From NCBI GenBank assembly GCA_963697525.1, contig OY969087.1:3038001-3102000 (forward strand): DNA of 64,000 bases, read 5' to 3'. Positions 9,576-17,861 of the stretch are shown one piece after another; position 1 is the stretch's first letter, and the number at the start of each line of letters is the position of its first letter. Made by a program: the position numbers and the translations under genes. The notes under the pieces were generated by a model. That model was not told the origin of the DNA, did not search any database, and saw only the letters and a program-made list of their open reading frames with translations. This stretch comes from Bradymonas sp963697525. Lineage in GTDB: Bacteria > Myxococcota_A > Bradymonadia > Bradymonadales > Bradymonadaceae.

Positions 9576-10008
9576 GCGGGCGGTTTGCTTGCTGGAGCGA
9601 CGGCCTTGCAGGAGTCCCACGCCAGCTATTTGGGTGGAGCTGAGATTTGAGGGCGCCCTTTTTGGGCGATTTCCTACTTGTCCAGCCACGTCACTCCTCT
9701 TCGGAGGGTCGCCCATCATCACGCCGGGGTCGATTCCCTCGTCGAGGTGCTCCTTTGGCAAATTTACTACCAAGAGGGGAGGCCGGAGCGTACACCACAT
9801 TGGAACGGTGTTCAGCGTCCCGGCACATCGGGCAACCGGCTGTGACTCTTGGCGCGCTGGCTCCGAGGACTGGGAACGCCTGACCCTTCGCAGCTGAGAT
9901 CATGCGCTCAAGAGTTTCAACGCCGAGGCTTGACAGAGCTTAAATTGGGGGGGGGTAGTGTTGGGATACAACTCGATTCTATTCTTTTCTGCATTTTGGG
10001 AGGGAGCC
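9576..10008. other. Intergenic boundary of the accessory island
   Basis: This gap separates nth from the island. It holds a 66-bp copy of the clpA 3' end (annotated separately) preceded by a short GGGCGCCC palindrome plus T-run, and then DNA with lower GC than the left flank. Just before the next gene is AT-richer sequence with a poly-G tract near 9947-9955. No complete gene is recognised. Confidence 0.6.
9682..9747. repeat. Duplicated fragment of the clpA 3' end (left copy)
   Basis: These 66 bases match 13466-13532, the last codons and stop of clpA, with three substitutions and one missing G. In the minus frame they read LDEGIDPGVMMGDP like ClpA, and the missing G then shifts the frame. The two copies are in direct orientation and bracket the three genes at 10.0-13.4 kb. 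Confidence 0.9.
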
Positions 10009-11250
10009 ATGAAGCGTATTCTAAATGCTTCATTCGTAGTGCTTGCAACGACTTTTGCGTGCCTCTGCATCCACGCCACACCGGCGCATGCGCTAACGCT
10101 GGAACAGCGCGTGACGGCACTGGAGCAACTAACCAGCCGGATGGAACTCGTTCAAATCGACGGCAAGTGGTCGTACGTGTTCGGACTTCCAGATCAAGGA
10201 GTCAACGTCTACATCCGGAACGGCACGGGCCAAACCGACTCGTCCAACGGGCTGGGGAATCTCATCATTGGGTACAATGAGCTTCGCGGCAGCGGTGATG
10301 ATCGAAGCGGGTCGCACAATTTGATTGTGGGAATGAACCAAAACTACTCCTCATATGGAGGCGCTGTGATGGGAATTCACAATTCGATCTCTGCGCCGTA
10401 TGCCGCAGTATGTGGCGGGGCCTACAACAGCGCCACGGGCTATGCCAGTTCAGTCTCCGGCGGCATATCGGGGACCGCGAGCAACTCTTACTCCACGGTT
10501 GCTGGTGGGCTGGGAGGCGAGGCGTCAGGCTACGCCTCCGTTGTCAGTGCGGGAAGCAACAACGTGGCGCAGGCAGACTACTCGTCCGTTTGTGGTGGAG
10601 AGTACAATACCGCGAGCGGCGATTACAGTGTGGTAGCGGGAGGCAGCTCGAATATGGCGATAGAAAGGCACGCGACTGTCTGTGGTGGCTACGACAACAC
10701 AGCAAGCGGCCAGTACGCAACGGTCTCGGGCGGTGAATCCAACGAGGCGTCGGGCGGGTATGCTACCGTTTCTGGCGGCGAAACTAACCTGTCATCTGGA
10801 ATTGCAACATCCGTCGCTGGTGGTCAAAACAATGAAGCCGCAGCTACGTGCAGCTCCATACTTGGCGGGGACAGTAATCTTACGCTCGCAAACTATGCTT
10901 CAGTAGTCGGTGGACAACAGAACGTTGCGACCGGACAGTGGTCGGTGGTCGCCGGCGGTCGCTTGAACACTGCCAGCGGGGACTACAGCAGTGTGAGCGG
11001 GGGCTACTCCAATACCTCGATTTCATCCTACGCTGCGGTCGGAGGTGGAGAGAACAACCAAGCATTTGCGAACTACTCGTCAATTCTAGGAGGTGACAAC
11101 AACACGACTGGAGACCAAGCAACTGGAGATCCCACGATCGGCGTTGCATCAATCGTGAGCGGAGGAAGTGGCAACAAGGTCACTGGAGACTATGCCGGTG
11201 TAGCCGGGGGCCACAACCGGAGTATTTCTACGCCCTATGTCTATCCGTAA
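10009..11250 (+). CDS. Secreted YadA-like head-repeat protein (copy 1)
   Basis: A 413-residue predicted secreted protein. The start at 10009 has a GGGAGGGAG ribosome-binding site and gives a signal peptide ending AHA. A short coiled-coil-like segment follows (LEQRVTALEQLTSRMELVQI), then a region ending in GVNVYIRNG, then about twenty repeats of roughly 14 residues built on GGxxNxASGxYAxVSGG. This resembles the left-handed beta-roll head of YadA-type trimeric autotransporter adhesins. There is no C-terminal YadA beta-barrel anchor and no lipid or CTERM tail; the chain ends at TPYVYP. It is followed 49 bases later by a paralogue. GC content and codon use are lower than in flanking genes, suggesting transfer. 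Function (adhesion or surface matrix) is an inference. Confidence 0.8.
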   Translation: MKRILNASFVVLATTFACLCIHATPAHALTLEQRVTALEQLTSRMELVQIDGKWSYVFGLPDQGVNVYIRNGTGQTDSSNGLGNLIIGYNELRGSGDDRSGSHNLIVGMNQNYSSYGGAVMGIHNSISAPYAAVCGGAYNSATGYASSVSGGISGTASNSYSTVAGGLGGEASGYASVVSAGSNNVAQADYSSVCGGEYNTASGDYSVVAGGSSNMAIERHATVCGGYDNTASGQYATVSGGESNEASGGYATVSGGETNLSSGIATSVAGGQNNEAAATCSSILGGDSNLTLANYASVVGGQQNVATGQWSVVAGGRLNTASGDYSSVSGGYSNTSISSYAAVGGGENNQAFANYSSILGGDNNTTGDQATGDPTIGVASIVSGGSGNKVTGDYAGVAGGHNRSISTPYVYP

Positions 11251-11299
11251 GTTACCTCAGGTGATGGCGCTATCAACCGTGTTGGGAGAGAGGAACTCC

Positions 11300-12586
11300 A
11301 TGAAAAATAACCGACGACTGAGTAAAGGATTCTTGGCGATAGCGATTGTCTCTTCGACGATCATTAGCACGCAATCGGCCGCGAGTGCCCAAAGTCTTGA
11401 AGATCGTGTGGCAACGCTTGAGCATCTCTTGAGTAGAATGGATTTGCGCGAAGTTAACGGCCACATGGCATACGTCATAGGGTTAGACCAGTGCACGGAC
11501 CAGAATGGCCAGCCCATCTCGGCCTGTGGTGTGAACCTCTATGTGCATAGCTCGGCCACGTTGACCAACGGCTCAACTACCGGAGAGGGAAACGTAATCG
11601 TTGGATATGGAAACAGCCAAGATGAAAACGGTTCGCACAATCTCGTGGTCGGTAGCGAGCACCAGTATAGCTCGTATGGTTCTGCAGTCTTTGGCACTGG
11701 CAATTCTGAGGCCGCGGCATGGTCGTCGATGGCAGGAGGCGGAAATACCAATTCAGCCACGGGAGCAGCAGTCCGAGGCCACGCGAACGCCCTCTCGTCT
11801 AATGGTTCCTACTCGGCTGTGATTGGCGGGTCAGAAACTACTGTTGATGCCCCATTGGCAACAGTGCACGGTGGATTCGAAGGGCAATTGTCGGGTCCAT
11901 ACAGTTCAGCACTTGGCGGAGAGAACTTTTCAACAGCTTCAACCTATGGAGCGGTTCTCGGAGGCTACTATAGTTCGGCTGCGTCAGGCTCCGCCTCGAC
12001 GGTGATCGGTGGCTACTACAACACAGCAAGTGCCGACTATTGCTCGATAGTTGGTGGGTACAACCAAGACGTTACGTCCAATGCAGCGGCGGCGTCGCTT
12101 TCGGGTGGTGCTGAGGGACAAGCACAAGCTGCTGACTCTTCGATCACCGCTGGCTACCAAAATGTTACAATGGGAACATACTCTGTTGCCGGCGGTGGAT
12201 ACGGCAGTATAACTCGCGCCCAATTTGCGGTTGTTACTGGTGGACAGCTAAACAAGTCAGACGGCGATTGGAGCGTAGACCTGGGAGGTTATTTCGACAC
12301 GGGCTCTGGTGCCCATTCGGTGGTGGTAGGAGGCTCTCAAAACGGTACCATATCAGCCTATACGTATGTTTGCGGTGGAAACTACAATACCGCATATTCC
12401 AGATATAGCTCAATCCTTGGCGGGGGTAGTTCATCGAATGGAAATCGCACAGGCAACCTGAGTGACCCTAATTTCGGAGTTGCGGCCGTGGTTTCCGGTG
12501 GCACGGCGAACATCGCGACCGGTGATTACAGCAGCGTTGTCGGAGGAAACACTCGTACGCTCAACCAAGACTATGACTACCCATGA
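11300..12586 (+). CDS. Secreted YadA-like head-repeat protein (copy 2)
   Basis: A 428-residue paralogue of the preceding gene with the same architecture: signal peptide ending SAASA, a coiled-coil-like segment (LEDRVATLEHLLSRMDLREV), a GVNLYVHSS segment, then head repeats of the GGxxNxAxGxYSxVxGG type, and a terminus QDYDYP matching the TPYVYP end of copy 1. A GAGAGG ribosome-binding site fixes the ATG at 11300. No membrane anchor is visible. The two copies share ends better than repeats, as expected for a tandem duplication followed by repeat turnover. Together they could form homo- or hetero-trimers; that is inference from the YadA family. Confidence 0.8.
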   Translation: MKNNRRLSKGFLAIAIVSSTIISTQSAASAQSLEDRVATLEHLLSRMDLREVNGHMAYVIGLDQCTDQNGQPISACGVNLYVHSSATLTNGSTTGEGNVIVGYGNSQDENGSHNLVVGSEHQYSSYGSAVFGTGNSEAAAWSSMAGGGNTNSATGAAVRGHANALSSNGSYSAVIGGSETTVDAPLATVHGGFEGQLSGPYSSALGGENFSTASTYGAVLGGYYSSAASGSASTVIGGYYNTASADYCSIVGGYNQDVTSNAAAASLSGGAEGQAQAADSSITAGYQNVTMGTYSVAGGGYGSITRAQFAVVTGGQLNKSDGDWSVDLGGYFDTGSGAHSVVVGGSQNGTISAYTYVCGGNYNTAYSRYSSILGGGSSSNGNRTGNLSDPNFGVAAVVSGGTANIATGDYSSVVGGNTRTLNQDYDYP

Positions 12587-12649
12587 CTACCCATGCTCAA
12601 CGTGGCCAGCGGTTCTCAAAAGTTGACGAAACTGCGTTTCCGGTGTGAC

Positions 12650-13387
12650 ATGAAACAAACCTCTCTTGCGTTAGTCTTTGCTCTCATCTTATTGGTAGCC
12701 GCAGGTTGTGGTGCAACGGACCACGGATGTGCAACGAATTCGGAATGTCGAGACAACAGAGTATGCCTTGCTCATTCGTGCGTTGCCAGCCAGCCGGCTG
12801 ACGCTGGAAGTGGACGTGATATCGACTCTGAAGGCGGGCGCTCAGATGCTCGACTCGCGGACGCTTCTCCAGACACTGATGCTTCCGACGCAGACAAAGG
12901 CCCCCCCGATTCATCGAGCAGCGGTTGCACGGCCAATTGCATCGGCAGTTGCGCCGATGGTGTGTGTCATATCGACGGCGACGCCCATGATGTGCCGATT
13001 CAATGTCCAGACGGGTTCGATTGTGTGGTCGACTGCAGTCGAGGCGGCGATTGTCCATCCTCAATCACGTGCGGAGATGGGGCGTGTACGGTCATTTGCG
13101 GCGGGAGTGGCGGTGGGACTAACTGCCAGGGAGTCATCGATTGTGCCGACTCTACGAGTTGTGAGGTGCAGTGTTTGGGTGGAGGGGCCTGTGCAAGTGA
13201 CATCTACTGCGGCTCGTCGGATTGCACCGTCGAATGCAGTGGCGGCGGCGCTTGCGCCGGAAAAATCGAGTGCGGATCAAGCTCGTGCAATTTGACGTGC
13301 TCGTCTACCTCGAATTGCCGCGAGGGCTACGACTGCCAGGCTGCCGAGCAGTGTAAGTGTTCGGGCTATGGGTGTCAGAACGGATAG
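12650..13387 (+). CDS. Cysteine-rich lipoprotein
   Basis: A 245-residue lipoprotein with a lipobox (LLVAAGC) after a clear signal peptide; the ATG at 12650 is preferred over an upstream frame because it begins the signal. An Asp/Ser/Ala-rich linker follows to about residue 90. The rest holds about 34 cysteines in loosely repeated units of about 20 residues, of the type CxSSxCxVxCxGGGACxxxIxC, ending CSGYGC. Similar Cys-rich surface lipoproteins are common in Myxococcota; no function is known. It lies 63 bases after the second head-repeat gene and probably belongs to the same transcription unit, ending at the hairpin at 13.4 kb. Confidence 0.8.
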   Translation: MKQTSLALVFALILLVAAGCGATDHGCATNSECRDNRVCLAHSCVASQPADAGSGRDIDSEGGRSDARLADASPDTDASDADKGPPDSSSSGCTANCIGSCADGVCHIDGDAHDVPIQCPDGFDCVVDCSRGGDCPSSITCGDGACTVICGGSGGGTNCQGVIDCADSTSCEVQCLGGGACASDIYCGSSDCTVECSGGGACAGKIECGSSSCNLTCSSTSNCREGYDCQAAEQCKCSGYGCQNG

Positions 13388-13414
13388 CGACCTGCGCGTT
13401 TGCGGATAAAAGAA

Positions 13415-13448
13415 CGGGCGCCCCGCGTGAAGCGAGGCGCCCGCTTTT
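13415..13448. terminator. Bidirectional terminator between the island and clpA
   Basis: A 12-bp stem with one mismatch (13415-13426 with 13432-13443, loop GTGAA) is flanked by AAAAGAA on the left and CTTTT on the right. It can stop transcription of the Cys-rich lipoprotein gene (plus) and of clpA (minus). Confidence 0.85.
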
Positions 13449-13465
13449 GCCACTCCCCAAATTGC

Positions 13466-13532
13466 CCAGCCACGTCACTCCTCTTCGGAGGGGTCGCCCA
13501 TCATTACGCCGGGGTCGATGCCCTCATCGAGG
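13466..13532. repeat. clpA 3' end, right copy of the island-flanking repeat
   Basis: The genuine end of clpA, of which 9682-9747 is a degenerate duplicate in the same orientation. The two copies bound a 3.7-kb block. Confidence 0.9.
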
Positions 13533-15848
13533 GTTTCGGCGACCGGTTCGTTGACCCCGTCGTCGTCTTCTTCGGGCGGATTGGGCTCGTAGTCGAAGAC
13601 CACGTTGTCGTCGTCGTCCACGTCGATGTGCACGGTGCCGCCGTGCTCGAGCTTGCCGAAGAGGATCTCCTCGGCGAGGGGGCGTTTGATCTGCTCCTGG
13701 ATGACGCGGGCCAGCGGGCGGGCGCCCAGGAGCTCGTCGTAGCCCTCGTTGGCGATGAATTTGCGCGCCGGCTCGCTCAGCTCGATATGCACGTCGCGGT
13801 CGCTCAACTGGAACTCCAGCTCGCGCACGAATTTGTCGACGATGAGCTCGACGACCTTGGTTGGCAGCGGCTCGAAGATGATCGTGCCGTCCAGCCGGTT
13901 TCGAAACTCCGGCGGGAAGCGCTTCTCGATGGCCTTGAGCGACTTGCCCACGTCGACGCCCTTGCCAAAGCCGACCACGGCGCGGTTGAGGTCGGCGGCG
14001 CCGGCGTTGCTGGTCATGATCAGGGTGACGTTTCTGAAGTCGGCCTCGCGCCCGTTGTTGTCGGTCAGCCGCGCGGTGTCCATGACCTGCAGCAGGATGT
14101 TGAAGATATCGGGGTGGGCCTTCTCGATCTCGTCGAGCAGGAGCACACAGTGCGGGTTGTTGCGGATCTTCTCAGTGAGCAGGCCCCCCTGGTCGTAGCC
14201 CACGTAGCCGGGAGGTGCGCCGATGAGCCGGCTGACGGCGTGGCGCTCCATGTACTCGCTCATGTCGAATTGCAAAAACTCGACGCCCAGGCCCTGGGCG
14301 AGCTGGCGGGCGACCTCGGTCTTACCGACGCCGGTGGGGCCGGCGAATAGGAAGCTACCCACGGGCTTGTCCGGGCGGGTCAGCCCGGCGCGGTTCATCT
14401 TGACGGCGTTGACCACCGCCTCGATGGCCCGGTCCTGGCCGAAGACGTTCTCCTTCAAGGTCTGCTCGAGCTCGCCGAGGCGCTGCTTCTCGTTGCCCTT
14501 GACCTTGATGTCGGGGATGCGGGCGATCTTGGAGACGATCTGCTCGATGGCCTCCACGTCGATGATGCTTCCCTGGTACAACTCGGGGTGGACGCGGTGG
14601 CGCGAGCCGACCTCGTCGATGACGTCGATGGCGGTGTCCGGAAGCGCGCGCTCGCGTATATGCTTGTGGGCCAGGTCCACCGCCGTCTCGATGGCCCCGT
14701 CGGTATATTCGACCTCGTGGTACTCCTCGTAATACTTTTTGAGGCCGCGCAAGAATCTCGTAGGCCTCTTCTTTGGTGGGCTCGACGATGTCGATCTTTT
14801 GGAAGCGGCGGGCCAGGGCGCGGTCGCGCTCGAAGCTCTTGCGGTACTCGTCCTGGGTGGTCGAGCCGATGCATTTGAGGCTTCCCTCGGCGAGGGCGGG
14901 CTTGAGGATGTTGGAGGCGTCCATGGTGCCCCCGCTGGTGGCCCCGGCGCCCACGATGGTGTGGATCTCGTCGATGAACAAGATGGCGCCCTTTTTCTTT
15001 TTGAGGGCGTTCATCACCGCCTTGAGGCGCTGCTCGAACTGGCCGCGAAACTTCGTGCCTGCCAGCAAGCCACCCATGTCCAGCGAGTAGATGGTCGCCT
15101 CTTCCAAGATCTCGGGGACCTCGCCGTTGGCGATCTTGCGCGCCAGGCCCTCGGCGATGGCGGTTTTGCCGACGCCGGGCTCGCCGACGAAGATGGGGTT
15201 GTTTTTGCGCCGACGGCACAGCACCTGGATGGTGCGCTCGATCTCCTCGGTGCGCCCGATCAGCGGGTCGATATGCCCCTCTTTGGCGCGCTTGACCAGG
15301 TTGGAGCAATACGCCTCCAGCGGGTTTTGCAGGGCCTCGGCCTCCTGGTCGTCGCCGGGAAAGCCGCCGCCCCAACTGCCGTCGGCGTCGTCGTCGGCGT
15401 CCTCGTCGTTGTCGTCGATCTTGGAGATGCCGTGGCTCAGGTAGCTGACCACGTCCAGCCGGCTGACCCCCTGGTCTTGCAGGAAGTACACGGCGTGGGA
15501 GTCGGGTTCGCTGAAGATGCTCACCAGCACGTTGCCGCCGTCGACCTCGTCTTTGCCCGAGGAGCGCACGTGCATGATGGCGCGTTGCATGACGCGTTGA
15601 AAGGCGATGGTTTGCACCGGCTCGACGGCTACGTCCTCCGGGACCGAGTCGACATTGGTGTCCAGAAACTCCTCGAGGTCGGCCTTGAGCTTGCTCAAGT
15701 TGCAGCCGACGTTTTTGAGGATCTTCCGGGTCGTCTCGTCAAAGCACAGGACGTACAGCAAGTGCTCGAGGGTCAAATACTCGTGTCGGCGCTGCCGTGC
15801 TTCGCGGACAGCTGCGGACAGGGCTATTTCCAAATCGCGCTGGATCAT
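13475..15848 (-). pseudogene. clpA: ClpA ATPase subunit, interrupted by a frameshift
   Basis: ATP-dependent unfoldase of the ClpAP protease. The 5' part encodes the Clp N-domain, the first AAA+ module (Walker A GEPGVGKTAIAEGLA, Walker B ILFIDEIHT) and the start of the linker helices; the 3' part encodes the rest, including the second Walker A (FAGPTGVGKTEVARQLA) and VLLLDEIEKAHPD. The frame changes at 14751-14753, where the coding strand reads GAGATTCTTGCGCGGC. Homologues read E-I-L-R-G-L here, so one T appears extra; without it the protein would be 790 residues, a normal ClpA length. No stop follows at once, and the out-of-frame tail runs on to 14355. Both halves look well conserved, so a sequencing or assembly error is as likely as a real mutation. 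clpS lies 170 bases upstream. Confidence 0.9.
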
Positions 15849-16018
15849 GACTCTGTTTCTCGGTGAGGGAGTCCGCTGTCGTCTTCATCGAGCATGCGAA
15901 GGTACGGCACTGATACGGCTCGTCCGTGGGGCTTCAGGGCCGCTGGCCCGACCGCGCCGGTCTCCTCTAAAAGCGGCGGCGGGGCGGCCCGCTGCACATG
16001 GGCTACTGCATGCATACC

Positions 16019-16339
16019 TCATTCGGGCTCCATGGTGACCATCAACGGATGGCCCTCCTGGCGTGCCCACTCCTTGGTCTGGTAGACTTTGGTTTCGGCT
16101 ACTTCACGGCTATACACTCCGGCCACGCCCTGACCGCGCTTGTGGACCACCAGCATGATCTGGGTGGCCTCGGCGGGGGACTTGTTGAAAATCGACTCTA
16201 GGGCGCGCACGACAAACTCCATGGTGGTGTAGTCGTCGTTGTGGAAGATGACCTTGAACAGCCGTGGCTTCTGGGCCCTTGTCTTCGACTTCTTTTCGGT
16301 GGCGACATCGCCTTGCTGATCGTGCTGACTCACTTCCAC
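16019..16339 (-). CDS. clpS: ClpS adaptor for N-degron substrates
   Basis: A 106-residue adaptor that binds N-degron residues (Leu, Phe, Tyr, Trp) and delivers substrates to ClpAP. Core motifs are KVIFHNDDYTTMEFVVRALE, with the N-degron-pocket HNDDYT, and a VHKRGQGVAGVYSREVAETK helix. The first ~25 residues are a charged flexible tail, usual for the family. The start is a GTG at 16339 with GGAG upstream; a second GTG two codons in is also possible. It is the first gene of a clpS-clpA pair. With Aat at 6.1-6.7 kb, a full recognition branch of the N-degron pathway is encoded in this window. Confidence 0.95.
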   Translation of the reverse strand: MEVSQHDQQGDVATEKKSKTRAQKPRLFKVIFHNDDYTTMEFVVRALESIFNKSPAEATQIMLVVHKRGQGVAGVYSREVAETKVYQTKEWARQEGHPLMVTMEPE

Positions 16340-16804
16340 TCAACTCCAATGCCGGTTTGTGGATGGGCGCGACTACGTAACGGCTGCTCGCGACCGGCCG
16401 AAGCCCTCGAATCCAGGCCCCCGTTTCGAGGTCTCGGAGTTGGCCGGCGTCGCCTGGGGGGCGACACCGCTCCTTACTCAAAAACACATCACGTGCGCCA
16501 AGTATTCGGGGCGGCCACCGAAGGCCGTGTCCCGGGGGGACGTCGGCCCATGTGCGGCCGGCAACGGTCGCCGCAGCGGTCTTCCCTCAATTCTACTGTA
16601 TAGAATTTCGCGGGACGTTTTTCCAGCGCCCCTCCACTACTGAGGATAAGCGCATTTTCCAAACGCCCAAGGGTAGACGGGCCACAACGGCGGTCGGCTC
16701 CCGATTGGTCGCGCCGCCCGAATCTGCTACATCAGAGCCGGTTCGTATCCTCGACCGCCCGGGGCAACACGGGCTTAGCAATGAACCCATGAGGCCAGAC
16801 GATT
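16340..16804. other. Divergent intergenic region clpS-pdxH
   Basis: 465 bases between two divergent genes, so it should contain both promoters. Small overlapping frames on both strands have no recognisable product. The stretch near 16589-16612 (TTCTACTGTATAGAATTTCG) is AT-rich compared with its surroundings and contains a TTCTActgTATAGAA palindrome that could be part of a promoter or operator; this is only a suggestion. Confidence 0.35.
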
Positions 16805-17404
16805 ATGCCTGAGAACTTGTACGACGACCCCTTCGAGTGGTTCGGCCACTGGTTCGACGAGGCCTGCCAGTCCATCGAGGCCAACCCCAACGCCATGGCC
16901 GTGGGCACCGTCGACGCCCACGGCCAGCCCTCCATTCGCCAGGTGTTGCTCAAGAGCTTCGATGCCGATGGGTTTGTGTTTTATACCAACTACCGCTCGC
17001 GCAAGGCCGCTGATTTGGCCCACAACGAGCGGGTGGCGCTCAACTTTTACTGGCGCGGCCTCGAGCGCCAGATCCGCATCGAGGGGCGCGCCCACAAGCT
17101 CGACGCCGCCGACTCCGACGCCTACTTCGCCAGCCGGGCGCGCGGCAGCCAGGTGGGCGCCTGGGCCTCCAAGCAATCCCAGCCGCTGGGAAGCCGCCAG
17201 GAGCTGGCCGCCCGGGTGGAACGCTTCGAGGAGGAGTTCGCCCAGCGCCCCGTGCCCCGCCCGGAGCACTGGGGCGGTTTTCGGGTGGTACCGCTTCGCT
17301 TCGAGTTCTGGCAGGCCGAGGCCTACCGGCTGCACGACCGCTGGGAATTCGTGCGCGAGAGCGCCGACGCCGAGGGATGGGACATCGAGATGTTGTATCC
17401 GTGA
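16805..17404 (+). CDS. pdxH: Pyridoxamine 5'-phosphate oxidase
   Basis: A 199-residue FMN-dependent enzyme that oxidises pyridoxamine or pyridoxine phosphate to pyridoxal phosphate. Family segments are PSIRQVLLKSFDADGFVFYT, NYRSRKAADLAHN (FMN binding), LNFYWRGLERQIRIEG, SRARGSQVGAWASKQS, and the C-terminal EFWQAEAYRLHDR, which binds substrate phosphate. It ends MLYP, close to the RLxP end usual for PdxH. A GAGG ribosome-binding site precedes the ATG. The gene is monocistronic. Confidence 0.96.
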   Translation: MPENLYDDPFEWFGHWFDEACQSIEANPNAMAVGTVDAHGQPSIRQVLLKSFDADGFVFYTNYRSRKAADLAHNERVALNFYWRGLERQIRIEGRAHKLDAADSDAYFASRARGSQVGAWASKQSQPLGSRQELAARVERFEEEFAQRPVPRPEHWGGFRVVPLRFEFWQAEAYRLHDRWEFVRESADAEGWDIEMLYP

Positions 17405-17861
17405 TCGCTCGAGGGCGATCGCATGGGTGGTTTGCACGCCCAAGGGCGATCGCATGGGTGGTTTGCACGCTCACGGAAGGTAGGCGCTCGGCCAAGGCCT
17501 CGCGCAACCCTCCGCTATAAGGGCGTCGCGGACAACGCTCCGCGCGGCGCCCAACAACGGCGCCTTGGCGTATGCGCCCAAGCGTAGCCGTAGGCGAAGC
17601 GCGCCGAGTGTAGTTTACTCGGCCTCTGTAGCGGAGGGTTGCGCGTAGCGCTACCTTCCGAAGGCGTGACTCACCTGCAAAGCCTACCCCTCCGCGAGAG
17701 TGACTCACCTGCAAGGCCTACCCCACCCATCGCGCCCATCGCGCGAATGTTCGACGACCTTCGTTTGTTGTATCCACGACCAAAATTTTGTATGCCTCCA
17801 ATCAGCAGATAAGAGGTAAGCACCCACTCACCTTCGCACGTCGAAGCAGAGGAGACCGAAC
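17405..17861. repeat. Repeat-rich structured intergenic region
   Basis: The 457-base gap holds three nested repeats. First, two direct copies of a 28-base unit (17412-17439 and 17443-17470) containing GCGATCGC and a GGTGGTTTGCACGC tail. Second, a long imperfect inverted repeat, with arms at 17474-17516 and 17630-17660 (GGAAGGTAG...CAACCCTCCGC against its complement), enclosing GC-rich DNA with further GCGCC-type palindromes. Third, two direct copies of GTGACTCACCTGCAA (17666 and 17700, period 34). No coding frame is convincing. The end, from about 17765, looks like the leader of the thiolase gene with a GAGG-type ribosome-binding site (17845-17860 region). Confidence 0.75.

Noticed and set aside
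8763..9800. Minus-strand frame of 345 residues over nth
   Set aside because: Antisense of nth and the DUF4870-like gene. It contains the LDEGIDPGVMMGDP fragment only because it crosses the clpA-derived repeat.
14748..14756. Programmed frameshift in clpA
   Set aside because: No slippery site with an adjacent stop or Shine-Dalgarno-like stimulator is evident, so an error or mutation is more likely; kept only as a question in the findings.
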